Source: an uncultured Bryobacterales bacterium (GTDB lineage Bacteria > Acidobacteriota > Terriglobia > Bryobacterales > UBA6623). From it: a DNA stretch of 64,000 nucleotides. The notes under the pieces were generated by a model. It searched no databases and had not been told where the DNA came from. It saw only the letters and a program-made list of their open reading frames with translations. The DNA is taken from the NCBI GenBank assembly GCA_951813605.1, contig OX638379.1, positions 1,932,471 through 1,996,470 of the forward strand, in the 5' to 3' direction. The position numbers and the translations under genes were made by a program. Of this stretch, positions 56,803 to 64,000 are shown one piece after another (position 1 is the stretch's first letter; every line of letters starts with the position of its first letter).

Positions 56803-57352
56803 ACTGCTGGCAGTCTCGGTAGTCGCTGTGTTGCATAGCGCGGCCGGGGCGGATGAAGCGACCATCGTCAAGCCTCGCGAAGGGACATGGATCCAGAGCG
56901 AGGAAGTGCAGGTCATCGCCAAGGCGGCGGGCGCTCAGCTCCATTTAGACGGTAAGCCGGTAGAGGCCGACGAGCCGTTCCCCGGTGTCTTCCATGCAAG
57001 AGTTCCAATCTCATCCGGCCAGCACCTGCTGCGGCTCGAGTCTGCAGACGGAATTCACGAAGTCCGGTTCCGCGCCGGAGGCGATCCAGTGGGCGACGGC
57101 GTCGAACCCTTCGTCGATCATCCTCCGATTCGAATCGAATGCGCGCACTGCCATAGCGTGAGTCGCCGAGGCCGGTTTCGTTTCAGCGGAGGGTGCCAGA
57201 CCTGCCATGCGAAGGAGCAGTTCATCCAGACGCACAGCCACGAGCTCCACGAGTTAGCGAGTTGCGGAATGTGCCACGATGCCCACGGCTCGAGTGTGGC
57301 GAAACTCCTCGTTCTGCCCCGAGACCAAGCCTGCAAGCAATGCCACAACTAA
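56771..57352 (+). CDS. Secreted tetraheme cytochrome c with beta-sandwich domain
   Basis: 193 residues. Signal peptide (CRLLAVSVVAVLHSAAGAD). Residues 30-110 look like an Ig/Big-type beta domain. The C-terminal part has four haem motifs, CAHCH, CQTCH, CGMCH and CKQCH, arranged as in doubled-CXXCH proteins. It overlaps the propeller gene by 32 nt. As the third member of the oxidase-propeller-cytochrome unit, it is the probable electron acceptor for the FMN enzyme, which is inferred. It converges on dctM. Confidence 0.88.
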   Translation: MPGRSAVFTCRLLAVSVVAVLHSAAGADEATIVKPREGTWIQSEEVQVIAKAAGAQLHLDGKPVEADEPFPGVFHARVPISSGQHLLRLESADGIHEVRFRAGGDPVGDGVEPFVDHPPIRIECAHCHSVSRRGRFRFSGGCQTCHAKEQFIQTHSHELHELASCGMCHDAHGSSVAKLLVLPRDQACKQCHN

Positions 57353-57382
57353 GCCTGCTAGACCGGAGTCAGCAGGATGCGC

Positions 57383-58666
57383 CTATCGGTATAGCAATTC
57401 GACCAGCGACATCGGGATGGCCGGCAGGTACGTTACCAGCAACAACACGAATAGCAGGACCCCGATAAAAATGACGTTGACGCGGCTGACATCCCAGATT
57501 CCAGCCTTGGCAATCGAGCACGCGGTCAAGAGCACGCTCGCCACTGGCGGCGTCTGCTGACCGATGCCAAGGTTGAGCGTTAACACCAGCCCGAAGTGCA
57601 CCGGGTCAATTCCGGCCTGATGTACGAGCGGCATCACGATCGGCACAACTAAGATAATCGCCGCGGCGGAATGCAAGAACAGGCCGACTAATAGGAAGAA
57701 GAGGTTAAGCAATGCGAGAATCGCCCATCGGCTGTCAGTAAATGCCAGCAACTGTTCCGCGAATTGCTGCGGCACTTGCATGGCGGTCAGGTACTCGCCG
57801 AGTAACGCCGAAGTGGAAACCAGCAGCATCACTACCGCTGTCTGGATGCCGCCCTCGATGGTTGCTCTCCGCAGGACCTTCCAATCCAGTTCGCGATAGA
57901 CCAGGCCGCCTATCACAGCGGCGGCCACCACGGCAAGTCCCGCTCCTTCTGTCGCTGTCACCCAGCCGGAGAAGATCCCCCCGAGAATGATGACCGGCAG
58001 GAGCAGGGCCCACGCGGCGCCCCGGAACGAGTCCTGGACCTTCTTCCATGCGAAAGCCGTGTCAGCCGGGAACCCTCGACGCACTGCGGTCCGATAGGCG
58101 GCGGCCATCAACAGCAATCCCCCCAGCACACCAGGGATGATTCCCGCCACGAACAGCTCGACGACCGAGGAACCTGCCATCACGGCGTACAGGATCATCG
58201 GGATCGAAGGCGGGATGATCACCGCCAGCGTCGAGGCCGAAGAGGTTACGGCGGCGGCGAATTCCTTGGTGTAGCCGGACCGCTTCATCGACGGGATCAG
58301 GACAGACCCCAACGCAGCCACGTCGGCCACGGCTGAACCCGAAATCTCCGCGAAGAACAGCGACGTGCCGATCGTTACCATGGCCAGGCCGCCGCGCACG
58401 AATCCGATGAGCGACGAAGTCAAGGCAATGAGGCGCCGCGAGATGCCGCTGGCATTCATGATCGCGCCGGCAAGAATGAACAGCGGCACCGCGATCAGCG
58501 AGAACTTCACCGCGCCGTCAAAGAGTGTCAGCGGGACGTTTGGAATGTCGCGCAAGCCGGTTTCCACGGCCATCGCGGCGACCGAGGCGAGCCCGAGCGC
58601 CACGGCGATAGGCACGTCCGCCAGAACTAGCGCGAGCAGCCCCAGCAGGATCCAGAAGGGCGTCAT
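57383..58666 (-). CDS. dctM: TRAP transporter large permease (DctM)
   Basis: 427 residues, about 12 hydrophobic segments, the DctM family length. PFWILLGLLALVLADVPIAV opens the protein; FAEISGSAVADVAALGSVLI and IIPPSIPMILYAVMAGSSVV are hallmark loops, and FSLIAVPLFILAGAIMNASG is typical. It forms the Na+-coupled membrane channel with DctQ. The ATG at 58666 overlaps the dctQ stop by 4 nt (ATGA). Confidence 0.93.
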   Translation of the reverse strand: MTPFWILLGLLALVLADVPIAVALGLASVAAMAVETGLRDIPNVPLTLFDGAVKFSLIAVPLFILAGAIMNASGISRRLIALTSSLIGFVRGGLAMVTIGTSLFFAEISGSAVADVAALGSVLIPSMKRSGYTKEFAAAVTSSASTLAVIIPPSIPMILYAVMAGSSVVELFVAGIIPGVLGGLLLMAAAYRTAVRRGFPADTAFAWKKVQDSFRGAAWALLLPVIILGGIFSGWVTATEGAGLAVVAAAVIGGLVYRELDWKVLRRATIEGGIQTAVVMLLVSTSALLGEYLTAMQVPQQFAEQLLAFTDSRWAILALLNLFFLLVGLFLHSAAAIILVVPIVMPLVHQAGIDPVHFGLVLTLNLGIGQQTPPVASVLLTACSIAKAGIWDVSRVNVIFIGVLLFVLLLVTYLPAIPMSLVELLYR

Positions 58667-59142
58667 GCAGCCTCGTCTCGCTTCCATGCCTCGACGGCGA
58701 CCGTAACCTCAGCCACGATAAAGATCGCGGCGCCGATCGGGATAGCCGAGTAAACGATTCGTGCCGGAAGCCAGGGCAGACTGACCAGGAACGTGCCTCC
58801 GAGCACCGTGAGCAGGTCCAGTCCCATCCAGGCCACCAGCGCGAAGAACCCTACGACCAGGAATTCCCGCAGAATCGCGAGCACGCGGCGGGCCCTGCGC
58901 GGTGCGCGCTGGACGAGGTTGGGGAATCCTAGGTGCGCCCGGTGCAGAGCGGCGAGGGCCGCACCGTAGTACGTCAGCCACGCCAGCAGGATTGCGGCGA
59001 CCTCGTCGTACCACACCAGCGAATAACCCGCCTTGCGGCTGATGACACCGACAACCACCAGCAACGCCAGCGATGCTGTGATTCCCACCACAGCGGCCTC
59101 GAGAGAGCGGCCCAGGACGGCGCGCAGTCGGGTCGACACCAA
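58663..59142 (-). CDS. dctQ: TRAP transporter small permease (DctQ)
   Basis: 159 residues with four hydrophobic helices. SLVWYDEVAAILLAWLTYYG and ALAALHRAHLGF carry the DctQ signature (W-x-E/D-E..R...AW..F.G a..a..r..H). It is the membrane chaperone-like partner of DctM. The start is TTG at 59142 or GTG at 59139; no good ribosome site is seen, so coupling to dctP 10 nt upstream is likely. Confidence 0.9.
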   Translation of the reverse strand: MVSTRLRAVLGRSLEAAVVGITASLALLVVVGVISRKAGYSLVWYDEVAAILLAWLTYYGAALAALHRAHLGFPNLVQRAPRRARRVLAILREFLVVGFFALVAWMGLDLLTVLGGTFLVSLPWLPARIVYSAIPIGAAIFIVAEVTVAVEAWKRDEAA

Positions 59143-59152
59143 GGGGCTAGTA

Positions 59153-60142
59153 TTACTGTTCGCCGGCCGCTAGGGCAAGCGCCCGCCCGATCAGTTCCCC
59201 GCCCCGGGGCACATTCTCAGCGAACTGGTCGAATAGAGGCTGGCCGGCTTCGAGAAAGCTCTGGCGGTCGCACTCGTTCACAGCAATGCCCTCGCTTCGC
59301 AGATCGGCCAGCAAACGGCTGTCAAGCAATTCCGCCTGGTCGTAGACGAATGCCTGCACTTCGCGGGCGGTCTCCGCGAGGACGCTTCGAACTGCTTCGG
59401 GAAGCGCTTGCCAGCGGTCCCTGCCAGCAATCAAGTACGCCGGCGTGTACACGTGTCCGGTCAGTGTCAGGTAGCTCTGGACTTCATGGAACTTCTGGCT
59501 GTGGATTTGGCTTAGGGGATTCTCCTGGCCGTCGATCACTCCGGTCTGAAGCGCCATGAAGGTCTCGGCAAGCGACATCGGTGTGGGATTCGCCCCGAAG
59601 GTCTGGAACAGGCGGACTCGCCAGTGCCCGCGGGGCGTCCTTAGCTTGATCCCCCGCAAGTCTTCCGGGATCTGAATCGGTCGCCGGTCGTTCGTGATGT
59701 GCCGGAATCCGTTTTCCCATACAGCCAGCAGCTGGTACCCGCGTTCCGCCGCGTCCGGTGCTAGGCGAGGCCAGACGATCTCGCGCTCGATCCGCCCCAT
59801 GTGATCCCGATCTCGGACCAAGTACGGCATTTCGAACAGCCCGAACGAGTCCACCGCCGAAGACATGATGGTGGACGGAACCGAGAAGTCCACGGTTCCA
59901 AGCTTGAGCTTGATTAGGAGAGTCTCGTCATCGCCAAGCTGGCTTGACCCGAACACAGTGACGCGGGCCAAACTCCCTAGTCGCTGATTCGCGCGTCGGG
60001 CGAATTCTTCCGCAGAAATCGCTGTTAGCGACCCAGGAGAGGCCACGTGCGCCAGACGCAAGTCGAGCGGGCCGCTACCGCTCGAGCACCCGGCCAAGAA
60101 TACGGCGAGGATCGTCGCTGAGCGGAGCGACGGTCTTACCAC
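59153..60142 (-). CDS. dctP: TRAP transporter substrate-binding protein (DctP family), lipoprotein
   Basis: 329 residues from a GTG. Lipobox FLAGCSS anchors it outside the membrane. DctP-type motifs: LDLRLAHVASPGSLTAISAE, the conserved ligand-carboxylate Arg region GIKLRTPRGHWRVRLFQTFG, and PMSLAETFMALQTGVIDGQE. These proteins bind C4-dicarboxylates, keto- or sugar acids. The gene overlaps the aldolase gene upstream by 7 nt, so the cargo is probably the aldolase substrate or a precursor. Confidence 0.92.
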   Translation of the reverse strand: MVRPSLRSATILAVFLAGCSSGSGPLDLRLAHVASPGSLTAISAEEFARRANQRLGSLARVTVFGSSQLGDDETLLIKLKLGTVDFSVPSTIMSSAVDSFGLFEMPYLVRDRDHMGRIEREIVWPRLAPDAAERGYQLLAVWENGFRHITNDRRPIQIPEDLRGIKLRTPRGHWRVRLFQTFGANPTPMSLAETFMALQTGVIDGQENPLSQIHSQKFHEVQSYLTLTGHVYTPAYLIAGRDRWQALPEAVRSVLAETAREVQAFVYDQAELLDSRLLADLRSEGIAVNECDRQSFLEAGQPLFDQFAENVPRGGELIGRALALAAGEQ

Positions 60143-61086
60143 GGCATCTTTCGACCGCTGTACTTGCGACCCTTGGCCATGGTTGCCGCATTGGCACCGG
60201 CACCGATTCGCACACCTTCGTCGATCATGTCGGTGACGTCGTGTTCACGAACAGTGTTCAAGAACGCCACGTTATTGGCCTTGTAGGCTTTCATGATTCT
60301 CGTGCGGGCAGCCCGCATTTCCGGGTGCAGCGACCGGTTGGGACCGTGGCCGTCGGGGAGATTCAGGGACAGGCCCATGTCCCCGGGGCCCCACTCGCCG
60401 AAACCGAGACCCGGAACCGCCGCAACCTTTTCGCAATTGGCTAGGGCATGCTTGTCCTCGATCTTCACGCCGAGCAGGAATTCCCCCTCCGGGTTGAGGG
60501 GCCACGGATCGGCCTTCCGCATGTACTCGTCCCTGGAAACGCCCCAGATCTCGGCAGGAAAACCCTGGCTGCCGTTGCCGAGCAGGCCCTCTCCCAATTC
60601 AGGCACGACGGGCTTGGCATGGGGGTATCGCGCGGCGCGAACCATCCATTTCACAGCCTCGGGCTCGCGAGCGTGGCACAACAGAATGCCATGCACTCCA
60701 CACAGCAGAGTCTGCTGCACAACCCAGAAATTGGCGCGCATGTGCATCTCGTCGATCCCGAGCACGGGAAGCGTCGCGATCACCGTGGGCGTCCGGTGCC
60801 CGCTGCGGGTCGGGCCGCCGTCAACCAGCCCCTGCATGAACGCTCGCAAGGCGCTGAAGTCCAGCGCCCCGTGCTCCATCTCGTAGTTGATGTAGTCGTG
60901 CTGGATGCCCGCTGACCTTACACCCGCCTCGTAGCCGCCGCGACCGCCTGTGTAATAGATGGTCTGATCGTCTTCAAGTAGCTCGATCGCGCGGTTCACG
61001 CGACGGGGCTTGTAGCTTGGTTCAACTGCCGCTGTCGCAGCTCCGGCAGCAGCAAGGGGCGTAGCGAGAAATTGCTTCCGGGTCAT
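60136..61086 (-). CDS. HpcH/HpaI-type aldolase with Tat-like leader
   Basis: 316 residues. Leader MTRKQFLATPLAAAGAAT looks like a weak Tat or Sec signal with a single Arg. The HpcH/HpaI TIM barrel shows the metal-binding Glu in FLLGVKIEDKHALANCEKVA and Asp in GLGFGEWGPGDMGLSLNLPD. Relatives cleave 2-keto-4-hydroxy acids to pyruvate and an aldehyde with a divalent metal. An exported aldolase next to a TRAP operon is unusual. The alternative long start at 61191 adds 35 non-conserved residues. The promoter is probably between here and tRNA-Pro. Confidence 0.85.
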   Translation of the reverse strand: MTRKQFLATPLAAAGAATAAVEPSYKPRRVNRAIELLEDDQTIYYTGGRGGYEAGVRSAGIQHDYINYEMEHGALDFSALRAFMQGLVDGGPTRSGHRTPTVIATLPVLGIDEMHMRANFWVVQQTLLCGVHGILLCHAREPEAVKWMVRAARYPHAKPVVPELGEGLLGNGSQGFPAEIWGVSRDEYMRKADPWPLNPEGEFLLGVKIEDKHALANCEKVAAVPGLGFGEWGPGDMGLSLNLPDGHGPNRSLHPEMRAARTRIMKAYKANNVAFLNTVREHDVTDMIDEGVRIGAGANAATMAKGRKYSGRKMPW

Positions 61087-61221
61087 AGCGGCACGATAGC
61101 GATTCGGACGCCCTGCCGTCAAGGCGGAATCAAACCAACCGCAACGCGATGACTCGCTGAGAGAGTTCGCCCGAGCGCGCCCGCAAACCACGGCAGCCTT
61201 GGCGGATTGGATCGTTGCCGA

Positions 61222-61298
61222 TGGTCGGGGCGCCGAGATTCGAACTCGGGACCTCTTGCTCCCGAAGCAAGCGCGCTACCAGGCTGCGCCACGCCCCG
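61222..61298 (-). tRNA. tRNA-Pro (anticodon CGG), CCA encoded
   Basis: On the minus strand: acceptor arm CGGGGCG pairs with CGCCCCG; D-arm GCGC..GCGC; anticodon arm CTTGC-TTCGGGA-GCAAG with CGG at positions 34-36; T-arm CCGAG-TTCGAAT-CTCGG; discriminator A at 61225. The genome encodes the 3' CCA (61222-61224). Confidence 0.96.
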
Positions 61299-61380
61299 AC
61301 TGTCTCACCATCTTACGCCATGCAAGCGCGGCGCGGGCAGAAGCCTCCGCAACCGAAAGCTCCGCCGACCGGGAAGCGCT

Positions 61381-61677
61381 TCAGCCGCCAGAAGTCTCAG
61401 TCTCGTCTTTCTCTAGCGGAAGTACCGTTGGGGCCGACTTGCCTTCCTCTTTCGCTTCTTGCGCGAATTCGAGTCCGCGCTCGTACACGTCGCGTCCAAA
61501 GTCGGCAGCCTCCCGCGTCTTCTGCCCCGCGAACTCGCGCCCGCGCGACGCAGCTTCCGCGATCGATTCCCGAGCCTCCTTGCCGGACTTCGGAGCGAAG
61601 AGAATCGCCCCGGCAACGCCGATTGTCAGACCCGCCGCGAACCATGCGAAACTGCTGCTGTCTTCATGTTTTGCCAT
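61381..61677 (-). CDS. YtxH-domain (gas-vesicle-protein-like) small membrane protein
   Basis: 98 residues with a strong AGGAGG site. One N-terminal transmembrane helix ([20 protein letters not shown]) ends in the YtxH hallmark [13 protein letters not shown] long charged amphipathic helix follows ([20 protein letters not shown]). YtxH proteins are linked to general stress responses but have no defined activity. It is probably monocistronic. Confidence 0.88.
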   Translation of the reverse strand: MAKHEDSSSFAWFAAGLTIGVAGAILFAPKSGKEARESIAEAASRGREFAGQKTREAADFGRDVYERGLEFAQEAKEEGKSAPTVLPLEKDETETSGG

Positions 61678-61737
61678 TTCGGTCGTACCTCCTATTCATC
61701 ATAGGACGCGTCAGCTACTATCCAAGTTCCTAAGTTC

Positions 61738-62679
61738 CTAGTGCGGGCCGAAAAGATGGTCGGGCCAGTCCCGTCCTTGCAACTGCTGGCGCGCGTGCTC
61801 CGCAGCGCCGGTTAGGCCCGCGGCGTCGCCTAGCTCTGAGGGCACGACGCGGAATGCCTCCCGCGAGGTGGAGGGCATGATCGTGCGGGCAGAAGTCACC
61901 AGCGGCTCTTTGAACATAGCGAGCCTGTGGCTCACCGATCCGCCAAGAACGACCACCGAAGGATCGAGCACGCAACAAAGTATCCCTATGGCGGTCCCTA
62001 CGTTGCGACCGTACGCCCGCCACGCACGAACGGCTGCGGGGTCGCCTTGCTCGGCAAGATCGCCAATTTCTTTCGCCGTGAGGGTCTCGGATGGCCTCGC
62101 CGCCAAGTGCCGGCGGTACTGCCTGACAACTCCGTGGCCGGAGCAGGCGTGATCGAAATCAGAATCCCCGACACGGCAATAAGCGACCTCCCCTGCGTTG
62201 TTGGTTGCTCCGGAATAGATCCTGTTGCAGATTGAAAGGCCGCATCCGAAACCTGTGCCGAGCGTGATGCCAAGCACGATTTCGTTACCTCGCCCAGCCC
62301 CGTGAATCGCCTCGCCCAGCGCGAAGCACGCAGCGTCATTTTCCAAGTGAAGGGGCGCGCCGAGCTCCCGCATGACAAATTCGCCAATCTTGAATCCGAC
62401 CAAGTTCGGCAGCGAATCGCGATCATGCAAGACGCAATTCTTCTGGTCCAGGGGCCCTGAACTGCCCATCCCCACAACTTGAGGCGTGCCTTCCACACCA
62501 GCTTCCGCCTTGGCCTGCTTCACAACGCGCTTCATGTTGGTCAGCGACACGGCCGGCTGCATGCGCGCCATCGTCGGCAGGCGAGCGACCTTGCCCAAGC
62601 GGTTGCCGTCTGTGTCGAAGACTCCGGCGGCAATCTTGGTTCCGCCTAGGTCGATCCCAATCAGAAAGTTGCTAGACAA
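61738..62679 (-). CDS. ROK-family sugar kinase
   Basis: 313 residues. The start codon is TTG at 62679 with GAGGTGAGG just upstream. FLIGIDLGGTKIAAGVFDTD is the phosphate-1 motif; GEAIHGAGRGNEIVLGITLG and GFGCGLSICNRIYSGATNNA carry the sugar-binding segment; VLGGSVSHRLA is the adenosine motif. The usual ROK zinc signature CxCGxxGC is replaced by DFDHACSGHGVVRQ, so zinc binding is doubtful. It lacks a helix-turn-helix, so it is a kinase rather than a repressor. Substrate (glucose, fructose, N-acetylglucosamine or mannose) not resolvable. Confidence 0.88.
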   Translation of the reverse strand: MSSNFLIGIDLGGTKIAAGVFDTDGNRLGKVARLPTMARMQPAVSLTNMKRVVKQAKAEAGVEGTPQVVGMGSSGPLDQKNCVLHDRDSLPNLVGFKIGEFVMRELGAPLHLENDAACFALGEAIHGAGRGNEIVLGITLGTGFGCGLSICNRIYSGATNNAGEVAYCRVGDSDFDHACSGHGVVRQYRRHLAARPSETLTAKEIGDLAEQGDPAAVRAWRAYGRNVGTAIGILCCVLDPSVVVLGGSVSHRLAMFKEPLVTSARTIMPSTSREAFRVVPSELGDAAGLTGAAEHARQQLQGRDWPDHLFGPH

Positions 62680-62951
62680 TCCTCACCTCTCGGTTTGATT
62701 CGCCACTCGCGAATGATGCGGCCAGTCGACCGGTCGAGCATAACCCGCGCCGCCCTCTGACGTATTCTCTCAGGACACACAGGCTCGGTTCCGGGGGGGC
62801 ACGTCAGCATCGTCGTCGGACGCGGAAAACTCGGCCCCTAGCTTCTTCGGGACTGCCCCGAGGATACACAAGAACCGACTCGACCCATGCTATGTCGGTG
62901 TTTCCGCCAAGAACACGGGCTTCCCACACCAGGAACTGCGTGTTGTCCGCT

Positions 62952-63240
62952 CCGCAGCCGCGGTTCCGGTTCTGACCGAAGCGTTTCACTTCTTGCACCG
63001 ACTAGTGTTGCGGCGGGCAAGATCATGGAACTCGTTTCGAGCGATGGATTCAAGGTATTGTTCCTTGACGAGGAATCCCTCACGCGAGCAGTAGAGCTGA
63101 TGATCCGCTACAAGGGCACTCCCATGGACTTTGCCGACGCCTCCTTATAGGCCGTCGCGCAGAGCCATCGCCTTCGATCAATATTCACGCTGGACCGCGA
63201 CCACTTCGCCACTTACCGCCTCAAACGAGGTTGCAGCCGC
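62952..63240 (+). pseudogene. PIN-domain (VapC-like) toxin remnant
   Basis: VPVLTEAFHFLHR (frame 1, from about 62961) is followed, after a frameshift, by ELVSSDGFKVLFLDEESLTR and GTPMDFADASL. TAG at 63148-63150 interrupts, then AVAQSHRLRSIFTLDRDHFA and TYRLKRG continue in the same frame. The order VLTEAF...MDxADASL...TLDRDF..YR is that of PIN-domain VapC ribonucleases, whose acidic residues include the two Asp of MDFADAS and the Asp of TLDRD. The N-terminal first Asp segment is not found and no antitoxin gene precedes it. It is inactive. Confidence 0.75.
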
Positions 63241-63603
63241 GAGACATTCGTCCTTTTCGGTGCCGGGATGATCCACTCGGCGCCACCAAAGCCCCAGATT
63301 GCCGAGGATTCCGAGGGCGGCGAAGCTACGCCGCCCGGCAACGACTTGTCAGAAGGCGAGTAACCTCCGAGCGATCCTCCTGCTCCCTTCCCGCCAAGCA
63401 TCGCAGGGCCTTCGCCCCGCATTGCTCCAAGCGCAGACATGGCGAAAATGCAGGGGTCCAATCCAGGTCGCGGCGGGAGCCGGCCAATTCGGGAACATTT
63501 TCGGGGGTGCGGTGTCAATGAATTCGAGGACCAGGGCGGACAGAGTCACGTGTCGGCCGCGGACGGAAGTGCGATGGTACGCTGATGCTGCTCGCCTGGA
63601 GCC
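63241..63603. other. Gap before the sigma-factor gene
   Basis: About 360 bases. The PIN-gene frame stays open to about 63363 but resembles nothing after KRG. The right part should hold the promoter of the sigma gene. No RNA gene is seen. Confidence 0.4.
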
Positions 63604-64000
63604 ATGAGCCGTCCGACACACTTGCAGACCTGTTCCTCGGCGACAGATCCGGATGCCGATCTCGTGCGAGGACTCAAGTGCGGCGACCCCGAAAGCTTCC
63701 GGCTGCTCGTCGAGCTCTACCAAGATCCCGTCTACAGCTACATCTGCCGCCTGATTGACGACCCGGCAGAAGCCGAAGACGTCACGCAAGACGTTTTCGT
63801 GAAGGTGTTCCGCAAGGTGGCCGGGTTCCGCGAGGAATGCAGATTCAAGACGTGGCTTTATCGCATCGCGACGCGCGAGTCGTCGAACCGCCGGCGCTGG
63901 TTCTCCCGCCACCGGTGGCGCGAGGTTACCGAGTCGTTCGGCCAAGGTGCCGCGAGCGCTTACACGGAGCGGATGCCGTACCGAGGGCGCGGCCCGTTCG
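63604..64000 (+). CDS. ECF-type RNA polymerase sigma factor, truncated by window end
   Basis: 132 codons visible. Region 2: SFRLLVELYQDPVYSYICRL, then DDPAEAEDVTQDVFVKVFRK (2.2) and FREECRFKTWLYRIATRESS NRRR (2.3-2.4, read as two stretches). This is the SigE/RpoE-like sigma-70 family group 4. Region 4 lies outside the window. The ATG at 63604 gives a typical short N-terminus with DLVRGLKCGD before region 2. An anti-sigma gene downstream would be usual but cannot be seen. Confidence 0.92.
   Translation, partial: MSRPTHLQTCSSATDPDADLVRGLKCGDPESFRLLVELYQDPVYSYICRLIDDPAEAEDVTQDVFVKVFRKVAGFREECRFKTWLYRIATRESSNRRRWFSRHRWREVTESFGQGAASAYTERMPYRGRGPF

Noticed and set aside
1..64000. CRISPR arrays, rRNA genes, prophage or integrase modules
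   Set aside because: No regularly spaced repeats, rRNA sequence or phage structural or integrase genes were seen; the S24 repressor stands alone.

Overview
The window looks like chromosomal DNA of a GC-rich, Gram-negative member of the Acidobacteriota, probably of the Solibacter/Bryobacter type. This is inferred from family content: three very large carboxypeptidase-regulatory/TonB-dependent receptor-like outer-membrane proteins, a TIGR03437 domain, a DUF1080 + Gfo/Idh/MocA pair, many Tat or lipoprotein leaders, and three formylglycine sulfatases. No marker gene here fixes the taxon.

Layout. 1-2.5 kb: htpG (runs off the left edge) and thiol peroxidase. 2.7-7.2 kb: a minus-strand cluster of sulfatase, M19 dipeptidase, Gfo/Idh oxidoreductase and DUF1080 protein. 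7.8-12.2 kb: decayed DNA with a multiply frameshifted IS630-type transposase, a secreted protein of six tandem Cache-like repeats broken by one in-frame TGA exactly at a conserved Trp, and an AAA ATPase remnant with three internal stops. 12.3-19.8 kb: two Oar-like receptors, minus strand. 20.2-21.4 kb: a lone AAA_14/DUF4143 ATPase bracketed by two copies of a 37-nt element. 21.9-29.5 kb: gamma-glutamyltransferase, Nramp-related transporter, MtaB, and a tightly overlapping purM-purN-tyrS operon.

29.6-35.3 kb (plus): a TIGR03437/cytochrome c/copper-monooxygenase fusion, enoyl-CoA hydratase, methyltransferase and an M49-like lipoprotein peptidase. 36-42 kb: a lipoprotein sulfatase, a polytopic GT-C-like protein and a tandem metallo-beta-lactamase lipoprotein. 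42.1-49.5 kb: tag, a second enoyl-CoA hydratase, an S24 repressor with palindromic upstream sites, an amidohydrolase, an unrecognised translationally coupled Fe-S gene pair, and a third sulfatase.

50.4-54.7 kb: a third Oar-like receptor sitting between inverted copies of a transposon remnant. 54.8-57.4 kb: a coupled trio of exported FMN hydroxyacid oxidase, beta-propeller and tetraheme cytochrome. 57.4-61.1 kb: a complete TRAP transporter (DctM, DctQ, DctP) overlapping an HpcH/HpaI aldolase. 61.2-64 kb: tRNA-Pro(CGG), a YtxH protein, a ROK kinase with a TTG start, a broken PIN-domain gene and an ECF sigma factor that runs off the right edge.

Taken together, the genes suggest a scavenger of sulfated and carboxylated organic matter: sulfatases and receptors handle sulfated glycans, the TRAP/aldolase operon takes up hydroxy-acids, and exported oxidases feed cytochromes. 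The most unusual points are the Trp-to-TGA interruption of the periodic Cache array, the repeat-bracketed ATPase, the receptor flanked by inverted transposon remnants, the Fe-S pair, and the copper/heme/TIGR03437 fusion.
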